A stretch of DNA of 64,000 nucleotides. Source: Exophiala sp. HKRS030 (lineage: Eukaryota; Ascomycota; Eurotiomycetes; Chaetothyriales; Herpotrichiellaceae). Each line of letters starts with the position of its first letter. Positions within the stretch are counted from its first letter, which is position 1. Positions 43,423 through 54,245 of the stretch are shown in pieces. The stretch spans positions 1,054,001 through 1,118,000 of the forward strand of contig JAHWDD010000007.1 in the NCBI GenBank assembly GCA_023897205.1. The letters are read 5' to 3'. The translations under genes and the position numbers were made by a program. Under the pieces are notes generated by a model. The model worked only from the letters and a program-made list of their open reading frames with translations. It made no database searches and was not told where the DNA came from.

Positions 43423-44682
43423 ATGCCTTCAACACTCGATTTACAGGCCACCAGGGCACAATTCCCTGCCTTGGCTCAAAAGCAGGTCTTTATGGACAAT
43501 GCCGGAGGGTCACAGGTCCTCAAGACGGTCATAGATTCCATCTCGACATACCTTTCTTCGACCAATGTCCAGCTGGGAGCATCTTATCCTGTATCTCAAA
43601 CCTCGACAAGCAAATTCAACCAAGGTTACCTGGCAGGTGCAAAGTATATCAACGCGTCTCCCAACGAGGTCGTCTTTGGCCCGTCAACGACACAGTTGTT
43701 TCGAAACCTGTCCATAGCTCTCAAGATCGAGCCTGGCTCGGAGATCGTCCTGTCGAATCTCGACCACGAGGCAAACCTGGCACCCTGGGTCCAACTGGCG
43801 GAATGGAAGGGACTGACGGTCAAGTGGTGGATCCCAACCAAAAACACCAATTCAAACCCGAGGTTGGAGCCGGATGATCTCAAGGCGCTTCTGACTCCCA
43901 AGACACGCTTGGTCTGCTGCACGCACACCTCGAACATCTTGGGCACGGTTACAGACGTTGCGAGTCTCTCCAGGGTCATCCGGGAGACCAACCCAAACAC
44001 GTTGTTTTGCGTCGACGCGGTGGCCTATGCTCCACATGCGCCGGTCGATGTTAAGGCCTTCGGTGTTGATTTCTACTCATTCTCATGGTACAAGGTGTAT
44101 GGGCCGCACGTCTCGATGTTGTACGTTAGCGACAAGGCCAAGAACGAATTGCAGAGCCTGGGACACTATTTCAAATCGAGGGACACGCTGGAAGAAATGC
44201 TCGGTCTCGCGGCCGGAAGTTATGAGTGCACACAGGCCATACCACAGGTCGCCGAGTATATCGACAAAGTCGGCTGGGACGCAGTTTCCCGGCAGGAGCA
44301 GGAAATCCAAGAAATACTGTTGTCATATCTGAGGTCCAAGCCGGATACGATCAAAATATACGGAGAACCTTCGTCGGACAGGAAACTTCGAGTCCCGGTG
44401 ATCAGTTTCAGAGTCAAGGGCCAAAGTTCGATCGGCATCATTGATGCGATAGAGGCGCGGTCGGACTTTGGGTGTCGAAATGGCCACTTCTACAGCAAGA
44501 GGTTGTGTGAGAAGGTATTGGGCATACCAGATGCGGACGATGGAGTGATTAGGTGTTCTCTGCTCCATTACAACACAGCCGAGGAGGTGAAGGGGTTGGT
44601 CAAGGTGTTGGACGAAGTAATCACTGAAGGTGCCGGGAAAAGCGTCCAGGATCCACAAAGGAAAAACATTGCAGATTGGTAA
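43423..44682 (+). CDS. Class V aminotransferase / cysteine desulfurase-like PLP enzyme
   Basis: This is an intronless 419-aa protein. The frame is open upstream to 43345, but MPSTLDLQATRAQFPAL at 43423 matches the usual start. Fold type I features are FMDNAGGSQV near the N-terminus, NLDHEANLAPW, CCTHTSNILGTV, CVDAVAYAPHAPVDV (the Asp that contacts the pyridine nitrogen) and the Schiff-base lysine K224 in FSWYKVYGPH. The WYK context is typical of the CsdA-like branch found in fungi and bacteria rather than of mitochondrial Nfs1. Nfs1-type cysteine desulfurase function should not be assumed. No targeting peptide is seen, so it is probably cytosolic. Confidence 0.88.
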   Translation: MPSTLDLQATRAQFPALAQKQVFMDNAGGSQVLKTVIDSISTYLSSTNVQLGASYPVSQTSTSKFNQGYLAGAKYINASPNEVVFGPSTTQLFRNLSIALKIEPGSEIVLSNLDHEANLAPWVQLAEWKGLTVKWWIPTKNTNSNPRLEPDDLKALLTPKTRLVCCTHTSNILGTVTDVASLSRVIRETNPNTLFCVDAVAYAPHAPVDVKAFGVDFYSFSWYKVYGPHVSMLYVSDKAKNELQSLGHYFKSRDTLEEMLGLAAGSYECTQAIPQVAEYIDKVGWDAVSRQEQEIQEILLSYLRSKPDTIKIYGEPSSDRKLRVPVISFRVKGQSSIGIIDAIEARSDFGCRNGHFYSKRLCEKVLGIPDADDGVIRCSLLHYNTAEEVKGLVKVLDEVITEGAGKSVQDPQRKNIADW

Positions 44683-45228
44683 ACGATTGCGACTTTTCAC
44701 ACAAGCATGACGATATCTGTTGATCTAGATAGTGAATGACACACAATCAGAAGCCAGAGTCTCAAGATGATCCCAATTCAACAAGTGTGTCTCACACGAC
44801 GAGTCAAGATGAAAAAAGACGAAGCGTTACAAGTGGAAGATGTCACCGGTCACTTTGTAATTTTGAAAGGTGTGGAAGAGAGTAGAGTGCTATAAACGGA
44901 GGATGAGGTGCGAACGTCAACATTTTAACCGACTGCAAGCGTTCCAATAAATAGCAATCATGGTTCAAGATTGATTTGTATCGTGACAATTATCTGTCGT
45001 GGTGGCTGTTCTCGCTTCTCGAGCCCGCGTTGGACCGTGATTGGGTAGGAGGCGATGTTTACTTCTAACCCCTTCGGTACTAGTTCCATATCAACGAATC
45101 CCGGGGACAATCAACTCCATGGCGGCAACATATTCACCCATATCTAAATGATACAGTGAAAAAGCGATGGCTGTTTGATGTTATTTTGGTGACTTTGTTG
45201 ATTGAAGCACTGGATTACAGGTATCATA
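44683..45228. other. Intergenic region, kinesin-14 promoter
   Basis: I see no gene or repeat. Confidence 0.4.
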
Positions 45229-48176
45229 ATGGCTGACACCGAGAACGTATGAGCGCAACCCCAGGGTCAAAACTTGCATTTGTTGACAATAATGGAATCG
45301 CAGTTTGTTTCTCAACTCCCACAGCCTGCTCGCCATGGGCTCCCATCACCTCAGAAGCACTTATCAGAGCTGAGCTCATCGGCAAGCAACTCTCGAAGTG
45401 CCATGCCTCCTCCTGGCTTCGCTAGCCACAAGCGCCAGGGATCCAACTGTTTGTCCTAGACCAGAAGAGAAAGAGACGGGGAGATAGATGCTGATAAACA
45501 TCCACAGTGCCCGAACCGGCCGCGAAACGCAAGACTCTTGTTGAACGCGCGGGCGAGCCTCCGAGAATACCACCGGCTGCACCTCGATCGAATGCGGCTC
45601 TGAGCTCTGCAGTCATGTCTACAGTTCATGGCCGCAGCAATCCGTCTTCTTTTTCCCAATCTTACCGGAGCAATTCGAATCAATCGAGAAACACATCCAA
45701 CTCTACAACGTCTTCATCATTCTCGATGAGTGTAGGCAGCGGCATCCGACCATCGGGTCTACGACCGGTATCGAGTCTCGCCCGACCCAAATCATCACTG
45801 GCGAAAGAGCGAGGGACGAGAATGGCCAACCCAAGGCCAACGACGTCGATGGATACCCGAGCTGAAAACCAAGAAGGACCCAATAACAATAAACGTATGA
45901 TTGATTTTTCCGATCCCCAATTAAACTTCACTCCCCGTGCCCCCATGAACCCCTCGAGGACTGCCGTGTATATGCCCAAGAGAGACGCACGGAACATCTC
46001 CCCCATGAGATGCACAGGATCATCGAACCATCCCCAGGTACTTCGACGAGAGAACTCGAGAGCCTTTTCACTCACCGCTCAGATGGCGGAATTGTCTTTG
46101 TTTCCCGAGACTCCCAAGTCGAAGGCGCGTTCGGGAAGCCCTTCCAAAGTCCCTAGGCCATCCCCGAGAGTGCCCAAGGCTCTGGGGAAATCAGTGTTCA
46201 GTCCTCCGCCGTTTCCCAAGAGCACGCCGTCTCCTCGTAAAAACAAAACAGGACAAAAGCTGACCAAGTATTCTGATCTAGAAGCCTGGGATCCCGAAGA
46301 ACAATACAGCAATATGGAAAGAATGTACGAAGACGTGTGCAAGCACTACAAGCAAGCGATGGAAGACAACGTGGAGGCTAAGGAGGCCAACCATGCTTAC
46401 AAGTCCACCCTTGCCGGCCTAGAACAGGAGCGAAAAGAACTCACAGAAAACGTGATATCGCTTAGGTGCGAGTTGGAAACGACGAAATTCCGACTCGAGA
46501 CCGCCGAACGAGCGAAGACCGAGGCCCAGCGCGACAACGAGGAAGAAATCGAGGACGTCAAGCGTGAGCATCGAATCGAGTGCGAAAATATCCGTCAAGC
46601 ACATCGTCAAGACATGGAGCGACTAAAATCGGATCATCGGGATGAGTTGCGAGAGTTGAAAAAGAGACTGGAAGATGAGCTTGAAGATGAACGGACACAA
46701 CGACTCCAAGCAATAAGCCAAGTCTCCACTCAAGGGGCGTTGGAAAAGCAGAGACATCAAATGGACCTTGAGGCCAAAGAGCAAGAGATCAGAAATATCG
46801 GATCTGAAATTGAGAGGTTGAAGGCCGATCTTGCTCGAGAGAAGACACTCAATGACGACCTACGGCAGAATTTGAGCTCTGCCGGAGCCAACGCGACGAC
46901 CATGGAGAATGCTCGACAAGCACTACAAGCCAAGATCGATTACCTTGAATCGGATAGCAAATCTCAGTCGGAAGCATACGCCATGATGGAGAAGAGAATG
47001 AATGCGGCTCTAGAAAAAGCGACCGAATGCGAAGAAAAGTTGCGAAAGGAGGAAATGCTTCGACGGAAGCTACACAACCAAGTTCAGGAACTCAAAGGCA
47101 ATATTCGAGTGTTTTGTCGTGTACGACCATCCAATGGAGACGAAGCTGAAGGGACGGCCAAGTTCAACTTTCCCGAGTCGGACGATGACCCGAAAGATAT
47201 CGAGGTCAAGGGACCAGAAGAAACCAACAGCTTGGGCAAGGTCACGACGAAAACACATCAATTCTCTTTCGACCGAGTCTTTGCGCCGTCGAGCAACAAT
47301 GCCGAGATCTTTGAAGAGATCAGCCAACTCATCCAATCGGCTCTTGATGGTTATAATGTCTGTATTTTCGCGTACGGACAGACTGGATCCGGCAAGACTT
47401 TTACAATGTCGTCCGAAGACGGTATGATCCCACAGGCTCTGCGGCAGATTTATAGCACGAGCAAAGAGCTAGAGGGCAGGGGATGGAGCTACACGATGGA
47501 AGGCAGCTTTGTCGAAGTATACAACGAGGAGTTGCGAGATCTTTTGGGCAAGGACGGTGAGCACAACACCAAAAGACACGAGATCCGCCACGACATGGCA
47601 ACGTGTGAAACGACCATCACCGACGTGACGACGCTCGCCCTCGACAGTCAAGAACAGGTCGAGGGTATCCTGGCGCAAGCAATGTCTCGAAGATCCGTGG
47701 CGGCGACAAAGGCCAACGAACGGAGCAGCCGAAGTCACTCGGTTTTCATCCTCAAGTTGACCGGCCACAATTCCATCACCGGTAAACGGTGCAAGGGGAC
47801 GCTCAACCTGGTGGACCTGGCGGGTTCGGAACGACTCACCCACTCACAGGTCGAAGGGGCCAGACTCAAGGAGACCCAAAACATCAACAAGTCGTTGTCT
47901 TGCCTGGGGGACGTCATTGGTGCCTTGGGCCAGCAACAGCAGAGTCAACAACAGCGAGAGCAACAGACCGGGTCCGGCGGCGGACACATCCCTTACCGGA
48001 ACAGCAAACTGACCTACCTCTTACAATTCAGCCTGGGAGGCAACAGCAAGACGTTGATGTTTGTCATGGTGGCGCCGGAGAAGAAGTGCCTCTCGGAGAC
48101 CATCACCAGCCTCAAGTTCGCCGACAAGGTGAGTCGGACGAGGATCGGTGTGGCGAGGAAGACCGGCGGGAGGTGA
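45229..48176 (+). CDS. klpA: Kinesin-14, C-terminal motor (KlpA/Kar3/Pkl1 type)
   Basis: Three exons: 45229-45246 (18 nt, MADTEN), 45304-45448 and 45508-48176, with introns of 57 and 59 nt, give 943 aa. If the tiny exon is wrong, translation may start at ATG 45292 (MESQFVSQLPQP), without intron 1. The tail of about 260 residues is basic and Ser/Pro-rich, a coiled coil covers roughly 270-580, and the motor is C-terminal. The kinesin-14 neck (LHNQVQELKGNIRVFCRVRP), P-loop GQTGSGKT (about 678-685), switch I NERSSRSH and switch II LVDLAGSERL are intact. Kinesin-14s move to microtubule minus ends and balance kinesin-5 in the spindle. A Gln-rich loop (QQQQSQQQREQQ) interrupts the motor after switch II. 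Confidence 0.95.
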
Positions 48177-48781
48177 TGTGGGTTGAGGGGGGGAGGGGGT
48201 GGTTTTTGAGATGAGAGACCGTGACCACATGTCTCGATGAAGGGGTCCGTCGCAGGTGTGACAGCGGGACTGCTCTTTTCCAAAGGGCGGGCTCCAAGGG
48301 GCGGGCGCGCGCGGTCACGTCGACGCTCATCGGGACCTGGGAGGTGCTACCTTATCTTGGATGGGCTCTACTTTTACTTTTTCTCTTGGGGGGTGTTCTT
48401 GGTGTTTTTTTTTCTGGTTTTGGGTATGTCCGTGTTACAACCTCCTTGCCCTCCAAAGGTACCTACAGAGACCACTTGGGTACCTCGGACAGGGGGCTAC
48501 CTTTACCCAAGATACCTTTTTACGAAATGAACAAAATGACCATGATGATTGACATTTGGATAAAAAAAGAGTCTGATGGATGGTATAGTGGTTGTCCAAG
48601 CCACGTCCCATTTTTTGTATCTTGATAACTTTTAGGACTTGTTTGGCCGGTGACAATTGGGTTTTTGTATCATTGAATTCGTACTTTGTGTGTATTATTG
48701 CAGAGTACTCACCGACAAACACTCGACGACATTTCCCAAAAATTCTCCGTTGTCGGTTCGTGCCACATCGGATTAGTGATC
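48177..48781. other. Convergent intergenic region
   Basis: It lies between the kinesin-14 and alcohol oxidase 3' ends. T-rich sequence and GGTACCT strings occur near 48458 and 48482. No gene is supported. Confidence 0.4.
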
Positions 48782-51070
48782 TCACAATTTCGACCCCCGT
48801 CCGGTCGTCGTCGCCGTCGTCTTGCCCGTTTCCCTCACGATCCCCCTCGAGATGTACTCCGCGATGCCCATGTTGGTGATCATGGGGTTCACGCCGCTCG
48901 CCGAGGGGAACACGCTGGCGTCGGCGACGTACAAGCCACCGTCCACGCCCCAGACCTTGCCGTGCGCGTCCACCACGCCGGTCTGGGGCGACGGACTCAT
49001 GCGGCACGTGCCCATCTGGTGGGCGGACCCGAGCATGTACGGGTCCGGCACGGTGAGGCCGGTCGTGCGGACGACGCCGAGCCACTCCGTAAACGACCTC
49101 TCGTCCTCGTCCTCTTTCTTCCCTGGCCGTGACGACGACGACGGCCTCACCCATCTCGGCACCCGGGCGTGCCCCGTGTCGATCTCCACCGCGCCCATGA
49201 CGAAACACACCCTCGCGGCGGCGATCTGACCCTCGAGGACATGGCCCCTGTCCCGCGCGCTGGGCACGTACGTGATCCTGGCCCTCTTCCGCTCCGGGTC
49301 CTTGGGGTCGATGTACACGCGCCCCGGGTCCGCGTCCCTCGTGATGGAGATGAAGCCCGTGGAGAAGCCGTACTTGGCCGCGTTGACCCTGAACTCGAGT
49401 GCCGGGTCGAAAACGTCGTCGGAGGCCCCACCGGCCGGGACGCGGGACGGGAGAACCAAGAGTCCAAACGCCGGGGTGCTGAAGATGGTTTCGAGCTTGG
49501 GCCCGTGGTTCGCACCGTCCTGGTTCTGGTGCTCCGTGACGGCGACCGTGAGGATGCTGCCCTCCCAAGGGTTCGTCCTTTCCGGCCACACCGACCACAC
49601 TTGGCCTGTCGGGTGCAGGTGGAGGTTCGCGCCGATGTTTGGATTCTTGAGTCCAGACCTCAGGAGGACGAGGGGGGAGTTCAGAGTCCCCGCGGCGAGA
49701 ACGACACGCTCCGCGGAGACGTGCAGGGTCCGCTTCGTCTGACGGTCGCGGGACGTCCAGAGCACCTTGACGCCCGTCGCCACCTTTCTATTGCCTTTCT
49801 GTGAGAATATGATCTCTTCGGCAAAGGCACCTTCGATGAACTCGGCTCCGTGCACGCCCGCGTCAGGAAGCCAGCAGTTCGCGGGGCCTTGCTTGGTCGT
49901 ACTGGGGCACCCGTACGAGCAGTATCCGCAATTGTGCTTTTTGGCGGCAGTGTTTTGCGGGACAATCTCGACGGCCATGCCGAGACGGCGGGCGCCTTCG
50001 AGAAGGGTCTTGTTTGCGACGTTGTGCTCTATGTTGGCGAGGGTAGCGGGGTCAGTCGTGCTCGACACGCCCATGCGACCACACACGGTATCGAGACAGT
50101 CTTGGAATTCGGACGAGAGGAAGTGCGGGAGGCCACCGTCGGACCATTCTTTGCGCACGGCGTACTGGGGTTGCAGGCTCGCGGACCAGTTTACCGTGCC
50201 ACCTCCTCCGAGAGTGCTGCCGGCGAGAACCACGATGTTATTGTCGTCGGCTGCTATCATGCCACCATTTTCCATCAAATGTTCTCCTGCTTCGGGGGCG
50301 CTCATGGGGAAGTGAGACGAGGGGAAATGGTAACCCTTTTCGAGAATGAGACATTTCAAGCCTGCCCGAGAAAGGTGCGAGGCAACTACGCCTGCGCCGC
50401 AGCCGGAGCCGACGATGACGACATCTGTCGAGAGGTGAGTCGGCGTGGCCGGGGATGTGAAGTCGTGGAATTTGAAATCATAACTGTCGTTGCGTTCAAT
50501 GTGTCTGGGGACGGAGGGAAAGTCGATTACCTGCGGGAGAGTGGGTGACGTGGTAGACCAGGCCATTCTCGCGAGGCCATCCATGGAGCGGTAGATGGCA
50601 CGGAGCAAGGGCAGTCGAGCGGTGGACCAGCCATTGACGATGCGTGTTCGAGTGGCCAGATCTTGTGTCTGAATGGGGGATGAGTATCCCGTGAGGAGGT
50701 ATGAGCCGATGGTGGTGTTGAGAGCTGAGAAGATGAAGGCCAGGCCTTGGGCGTCGGTCGGCGGGATGTACAACTTGAACTTGCGGATCACTGTCTCTCG
50801 AAAAGCCGGGGAAGCGACGATATCCTCGGACAGGTACGCTCGAGCAAGCTTGTCGGAGGCGCCCTCGGGGAGGTACGGCTTGATTCGAGAGACGGCGCTT
50901 TCTAGCTGCTCCTTCGATACGTTGGATCCAGCTACTATCGAAGGCACTGTGACCTCCAAGATGGAAAACAGTGTCTCCAATTGGGTCTCTGTAAAGACTT
51001 CTGTTGCGGGTGCTTGGAAGAGAGGAGAAGGGAGAGAGGCCAGGCTCGAGGAGTTGATCATTTGCGACAT
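48782..51070 (-). CDS. Long-chain fatty alcohol oxidase (GMC family, FAO)
   Basis: This intronless 762-aa protein oxidises long-chain fatty alcohols to aldehydes with O2, as in peroxisomal or microsomal omega-oxidation of alkanes and lipids. The N-terminal 200 residues are helical, as in eukaryotic FAOs. The FAD-binding motif is VVIVGSGCGAGVVASHL (about 220-236), followed by GSTLGGGGTVNWSAS and the Cys-rich HNCGYCSYGC. The GMC active-site His is in SAHQMGTCRM, and the C-terminal Asn is in SGVNPMITNMG. The downstream half is notably rich in G/C, which produces long open frames on the other strand. No clear PTS1 is present at the C-terminus (GRGSKL ends in SKL, which does fit a peroxisomal PTS1 type 1 signal). 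Confidence 0.93.
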   Translation of the reverse strand: MSQMINSSSLASLPSPLFQAPATEVFTETQLETLFSILEVTVPSIVAGSNVSKEQLESAVSRIKPYLPEGASDKLARAYLSEDIVASPAFRETVIRKFKLYIPPTDAQGLAFIFSALNTTIGSYLLTGYSSPIQTQDLATRTRIVNGWSTARLPLLRAIYRSMDGLARMAWSTTSPTLPQVIDFPSVPRHIERNDSYDFKFHDFTSPATPTHLSTDVVIVGSGCGAGVVASHLSRAGLKCLILEKGYHFPSSHFPMSAPEAGEHLMENGGMIAADDNNIVVLAGSTLGGGGTVNWSASLQPQYAVRKEWSDGGLPHFLSSEFQDCLDTVCGRMGVSSTTDPATLANIEHNVANKTLLEGARRLGMAVEIVPQNTAAKKHNCGYCSYGCPSTTKQGPANCWLPDAGVHGAEFIEGAFAEEIIFSQKGNRKVATGVKVLWTSRDRQTKRTLHVSAERVVLAAGTLNSPLVLLRSGLKNPNIGANLHLHPTGQVWSVWPERTNPWEGSILTVAVTEHQNQDGANHGPKLETIFSTPAFGLLVLPSRVPAGGASDDVFDPALEFRVNAAKYGFSTGFISITRDADPGRVYIDPKDPERKRARITYVPSARDRGHVLEGQIAAARVCFVMGAVEIDTGHARVPRWVRPSSSSRPGKKEDEDERSFTEWLGVVRTTGLTVPDPYMLGSAHQMGTCRMSPSPQTGVVDAHGKVWGVDGGLYVADASVFPSASGVNPMITNMGIAEYISRGIVRETGKTTATTTGRGSKL

Positions 51071-52228
51071 GTTGGGCGCGTGTCGGGACTTTTGTGGTGT
51101 GAATCGTGGGAGGAGGAAGTCGAGGAGTTCGTAAGGAGTGAGAAAGAGGAGTCACCAAGACTTTGGTGTTACTGTAGATTGAATATTTCTGGCTACCTTC
51201 TACACCAAGGGACTCTCTAGGTAGTTCCCGACACAGCAGTGCAAGGAGAAACCATGGTTTGTTCAATTTACAGTGGTACGGGTTTCTGTGGTGAATAGAG
51301 ATGTGGAAAAGGATGGACGGACTACTTATTCGTATCAATAACAACAACAAAAATCATCGTCGTCACACATTATTTGACGGGTAGAAACGAGTTGTTCGCA
51401 ACTGAGACCACACCAAGTAAGTCTAGCTAGATACGAGGGAAGCGCGGTTAGATCCTCTGAGCTGTACGTAAGACAAAGCTGTAGATCAACGGCGCCTAAT
51501 CGAACTATTGTATGTAAATTATGCCGGACCCCAGGTGGATCTTACCACATGTTCTGTCTGTATGTACGGAGTACTTCTCGTTATATATTCCTCGTATTAT
51601 TGTTGCTGACACGATTTCAACCTTGACCATGACTATACGAGATACGGTATACGAAGGAGAATACCTAGGTAGTAGTACAGTAGTGAGCAAAAAGAAACAA
51701 CTGTGGGCAACAGGGCGAAACGAGATTGACGAGTCAGTGGAAAGAAGAAGCCGAGGTTTATTCGTGATAACACGGGAGTCCGAATACTGTACGGGGCACA
51801 GAGTAAAAGGGACTGCGAATGTTTCTAGAGTAAAAGTATTTACGTAAATCCCCTTTCATGGCAGACATCTCTACAAGGTACAAATACTCTTTACAAGTCC
51901 CTCAAGTATGCAATATAATAAAAACCAAGTGATAGGGAAAAAAGTATCACGTACTGTCGATTACAGATCCCCAGTTCCAGATCCAGTAATAGGCGCATCT
52001 GCCAGTCGATTACCCCGTATCCATCTGCAGGATTTGACTAAAATCCCCATCATTCTTTAACGGAGACAGCGAAGAAGACGCTGACTATGACTAAAGTCCT
52101 TAGCTGAGCCCTGAGTCATCAATTCTTTTCTTTCTTTAATGGTACTGAGTCCTCTTATAGTAGTACTCTTATCCCATCATACAAGTAACTCGTACCATAG
52201 TCTCATACCACTTCACATAGTCACCCAG
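51071..52228. other. Intergenic region, alcohol oxidase promoter and guanine deaminase 3' flank
   Basis: One dispersed 9-mer lies at 51565-51573, and ATACCTAGGTAGTAGTAC near 51660. No gene is supported. Confidence 0.45.
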
Positions 52229-53593
52229 CTAACTATTCATACCTTTCAGCTGCCGTCCCTTGACGTAAACCTCATCAATGTTGCGGTCATCTCCGGATAT
52301 CAAGAACTTTTCAAACACCATCGCCAGAGTATCATCTTCCTGAACCATGGTCATGACCCCGTCGACGTCACTTCGAATCACAAGGGCGTCAAAGTCTTTG
52401 CCGACCTGGAGATTCCCAATCTTGTCGTCCAGGCTACACACTCTTGCCCCGCCCAGCGTGGCCAGGGAGAAACACTGCCAGATCGACAGTGCCGGCTCCC
52501 CGTTTATGGCTTGCCGGGCGTTCGAAACGATGACGGCCTGTCGCATGGCGTCAAGGATGCTCGACGAGAACCCTCCACCGCTATCAGTGCCCAGGCCGAC
52601 CTTGATGCCCTTCTCGAGGAATCTCCCGATGGGCGCGGCCATGAACCCGCCTCCCACCGTGGTGTTGGCGATGGGACAATGAGCCACCCCGCTGTGCTTT
52701 TGCTGCAACTTGTCCATTTCATAGTCCGTCATGATGGTGCAGTGCGCCAGGATGCTGCGGTCCGTCAGCAACCCGAAATGGTCGTAGAGGTCGGCCTCGT
52801 TTTTGAAGTCTGGAAACAGCCCCAGCGTCGCGTCGATCTCCTGCTGGGCCTCGTTGAAGTGCGTCTGGATGGGTAGATCGGGGTGCTCTTTGGCCAGAGA
52901 CCCGAGACCCGCGAGTAGCTCGTCGTCGCACGATATCGCGAACCGCGGCGTGAGTATAGGTTTTATCAGAGCATCACTCGACGGGTCGAGCGCGCGGACG
53001 TGGTCGATGACTTGCCTCGTGACCTGCAGAGACTCCGTAGCGTCTTTGTCCCTGTAGTAGTCGGGCGCGTTCCGGTCCATGTTACACTTCCCGATCAGGG
53101 CCCGTTGGCCTTTGGCATGACACACGTCCGCCAGGATCGTGGTGGCTTCTCCATGCAGAGAGGCGTAGTACGAACACGTCGTGACCCCTTGCCTGATGAA
53201 CCCGTCGACACAAGACGAGTAGATTTTGCGCGCGTGTTCGGCGTCCCGGAATTTCGCCTCGTTCGGAAAAGTGATCTCGTCCAACCAGTTGAGGATGTGC
53301 AGGCCACCACCCAGCCCGCGTTGACCCCATTGGGGTGCGTGGTTGTGCGTGTCGACGAAACCGGGGATCAAGAAGTCGGCGCGGTCGAGGTATTTGACCA
53401 TCCGCGGTTGTTCTTGTCCTGGAAGTTGCAGTCGCGAGAGAGTCTCCTCGACGTCGCTTCGTGGAATGTCATGTTCGAGGTGACTGATTCGGCCATCGGT
53501 CGAAACTACCAACAGACTGTTTTCCAGGATCTTGGTGTCGCCGATCGTTGGACAGTGGACGATTGTCCCGTGAAAAGCACGCGCTCTCGGCAT
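52229..53593 (-). CDS. Guanine deaminase
   Basis: This intronless 454-aa amidohydrolase converts guanine to xanthine and ammonia, feeding purine catabolism. The signature PGFVDTHNHAPQWGQRG (metal ligands H83 and H85) is that of eukaryotic guanine deaminases. Further family motifs are KCNMDRNAPDYY, the substrate/metal segment QTHFNEAQQEI (QSHISEN in animals), ILAHCTIM and GLGTDSGGGFSSSILDAMR, whose Asp is the last metal ligand. Length is as in yeast and human enzymes. No targeting signal is seen. One copy of the dispersed 9-mer lies about 110 bp upstream of its start. Confidence 0.94.
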   Translation of the reverse strand: MPRARAFHGTIVHCPTIGDTKILENSLLVVSTDGRISHLEHDIPRSDVEETLSRLQLPGQEQPRMVKYLDRADFLIPGFVDTHNHAPQWGQRGLGGGLHILNWLDEITFPNEAKFRDAEHARKIYSSCVDGFIRQGVTTCSYYASLHGEATTILADVCHAKGQRALIGKCNMDRNAPDYYRDKDATESLQVTRQVIDHVRALDPSSDALIKPILTPRFAISCDDELLAGLGSLAKEHPDLPIQTHFNEAQQEIDATLGLFPDFKNEADLYDHFGLLTDRSILAHCTIMTDYEMDKLQQKHSGVAHCPIANTTVGGGFMAAPIGRFLEKGIKVGLGTDSGGGFSSSILDAMRQAVIVSNARQAINGEPALSIWQCFSLATLGGARVCSLDDKIGNLQVGKDFDALVIRSDVDGVMTMVQEDDTLAMVFEKFLISGDDRNIDEVYVKGRQLKGMNS

Positions 53594-54245
53594 GTCACCT
53601 TTTCGAATGTAATAGACAAAGACAAAGAATACTGCAACAACTCCGAGGACGCCCTGGAAATTTTCACTATCAGGTGAAAAACCAACGATTCTTAGTCTTC
53701 TGTACTCCGTATATCTGTTGAAAAGGATAACTCACGGCGAAGTCCGAAAAGCACTGCTATCAGATCAATCGCCGCGGATAAGAATGAATGGATGAATAGA
53801 CCAGACGCTGATGGATAAGGACTTTTCTGTTCGAGCCGACAGGATGCGAGACGATACGAAATAAAATGGTCTCACCACCACAGAGTAGTCATCTCTGATA
53901 TAGCACACACCAAAACACCTTTTGTGATCTCTCCCGAACTCGCCCGAGCACTCAGGCCTTCGGCTCAATCCCCTGTTAATCTTACCAACATCTCCCAAAC
54001 TGATATAATACATACATATATTTACATATACGGCCTATGGGCCTTCATGAATAAATTCGCCAAGTCAACAAAAGCCCGATCATACACAAGAGATGTGTAT
54101 CATCATATCAGTGAGAGCGGCCTTTCGATAGAGACCGAGTCGATGTTGGCCGCTTATACTAGTCTACGAAATATTTACAGAGTAATAACACAGGCAGACA
54201 ATGACTACGATATCAATGGATGTAATGTCTTTGCATTTTTCATTT
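53594..54245. promoter_or_regulatory. Intergenic region, guanine deaminase promoter
   Basis: TACTCCGTA lies at 53703-53711. The rest has an A/T-rich stretch with alternating ATAT/TATA near 54000-54030. No gene is supported. Confidence 0.45.

Noticed and set aside
49169..50548. Two long plus-strand open frames (211 and 232 codons) opposite the alcohol oxidase
   Set aside because: The minus strand carries a complete GMC oxidase with all motifs; the high G/C of the gene explains the antisense frames.
52139..53677. Long plus-strand frames opposite guanine deaminase
   Set aside because: They overlap a complete conserved enzyme and show no independent features.
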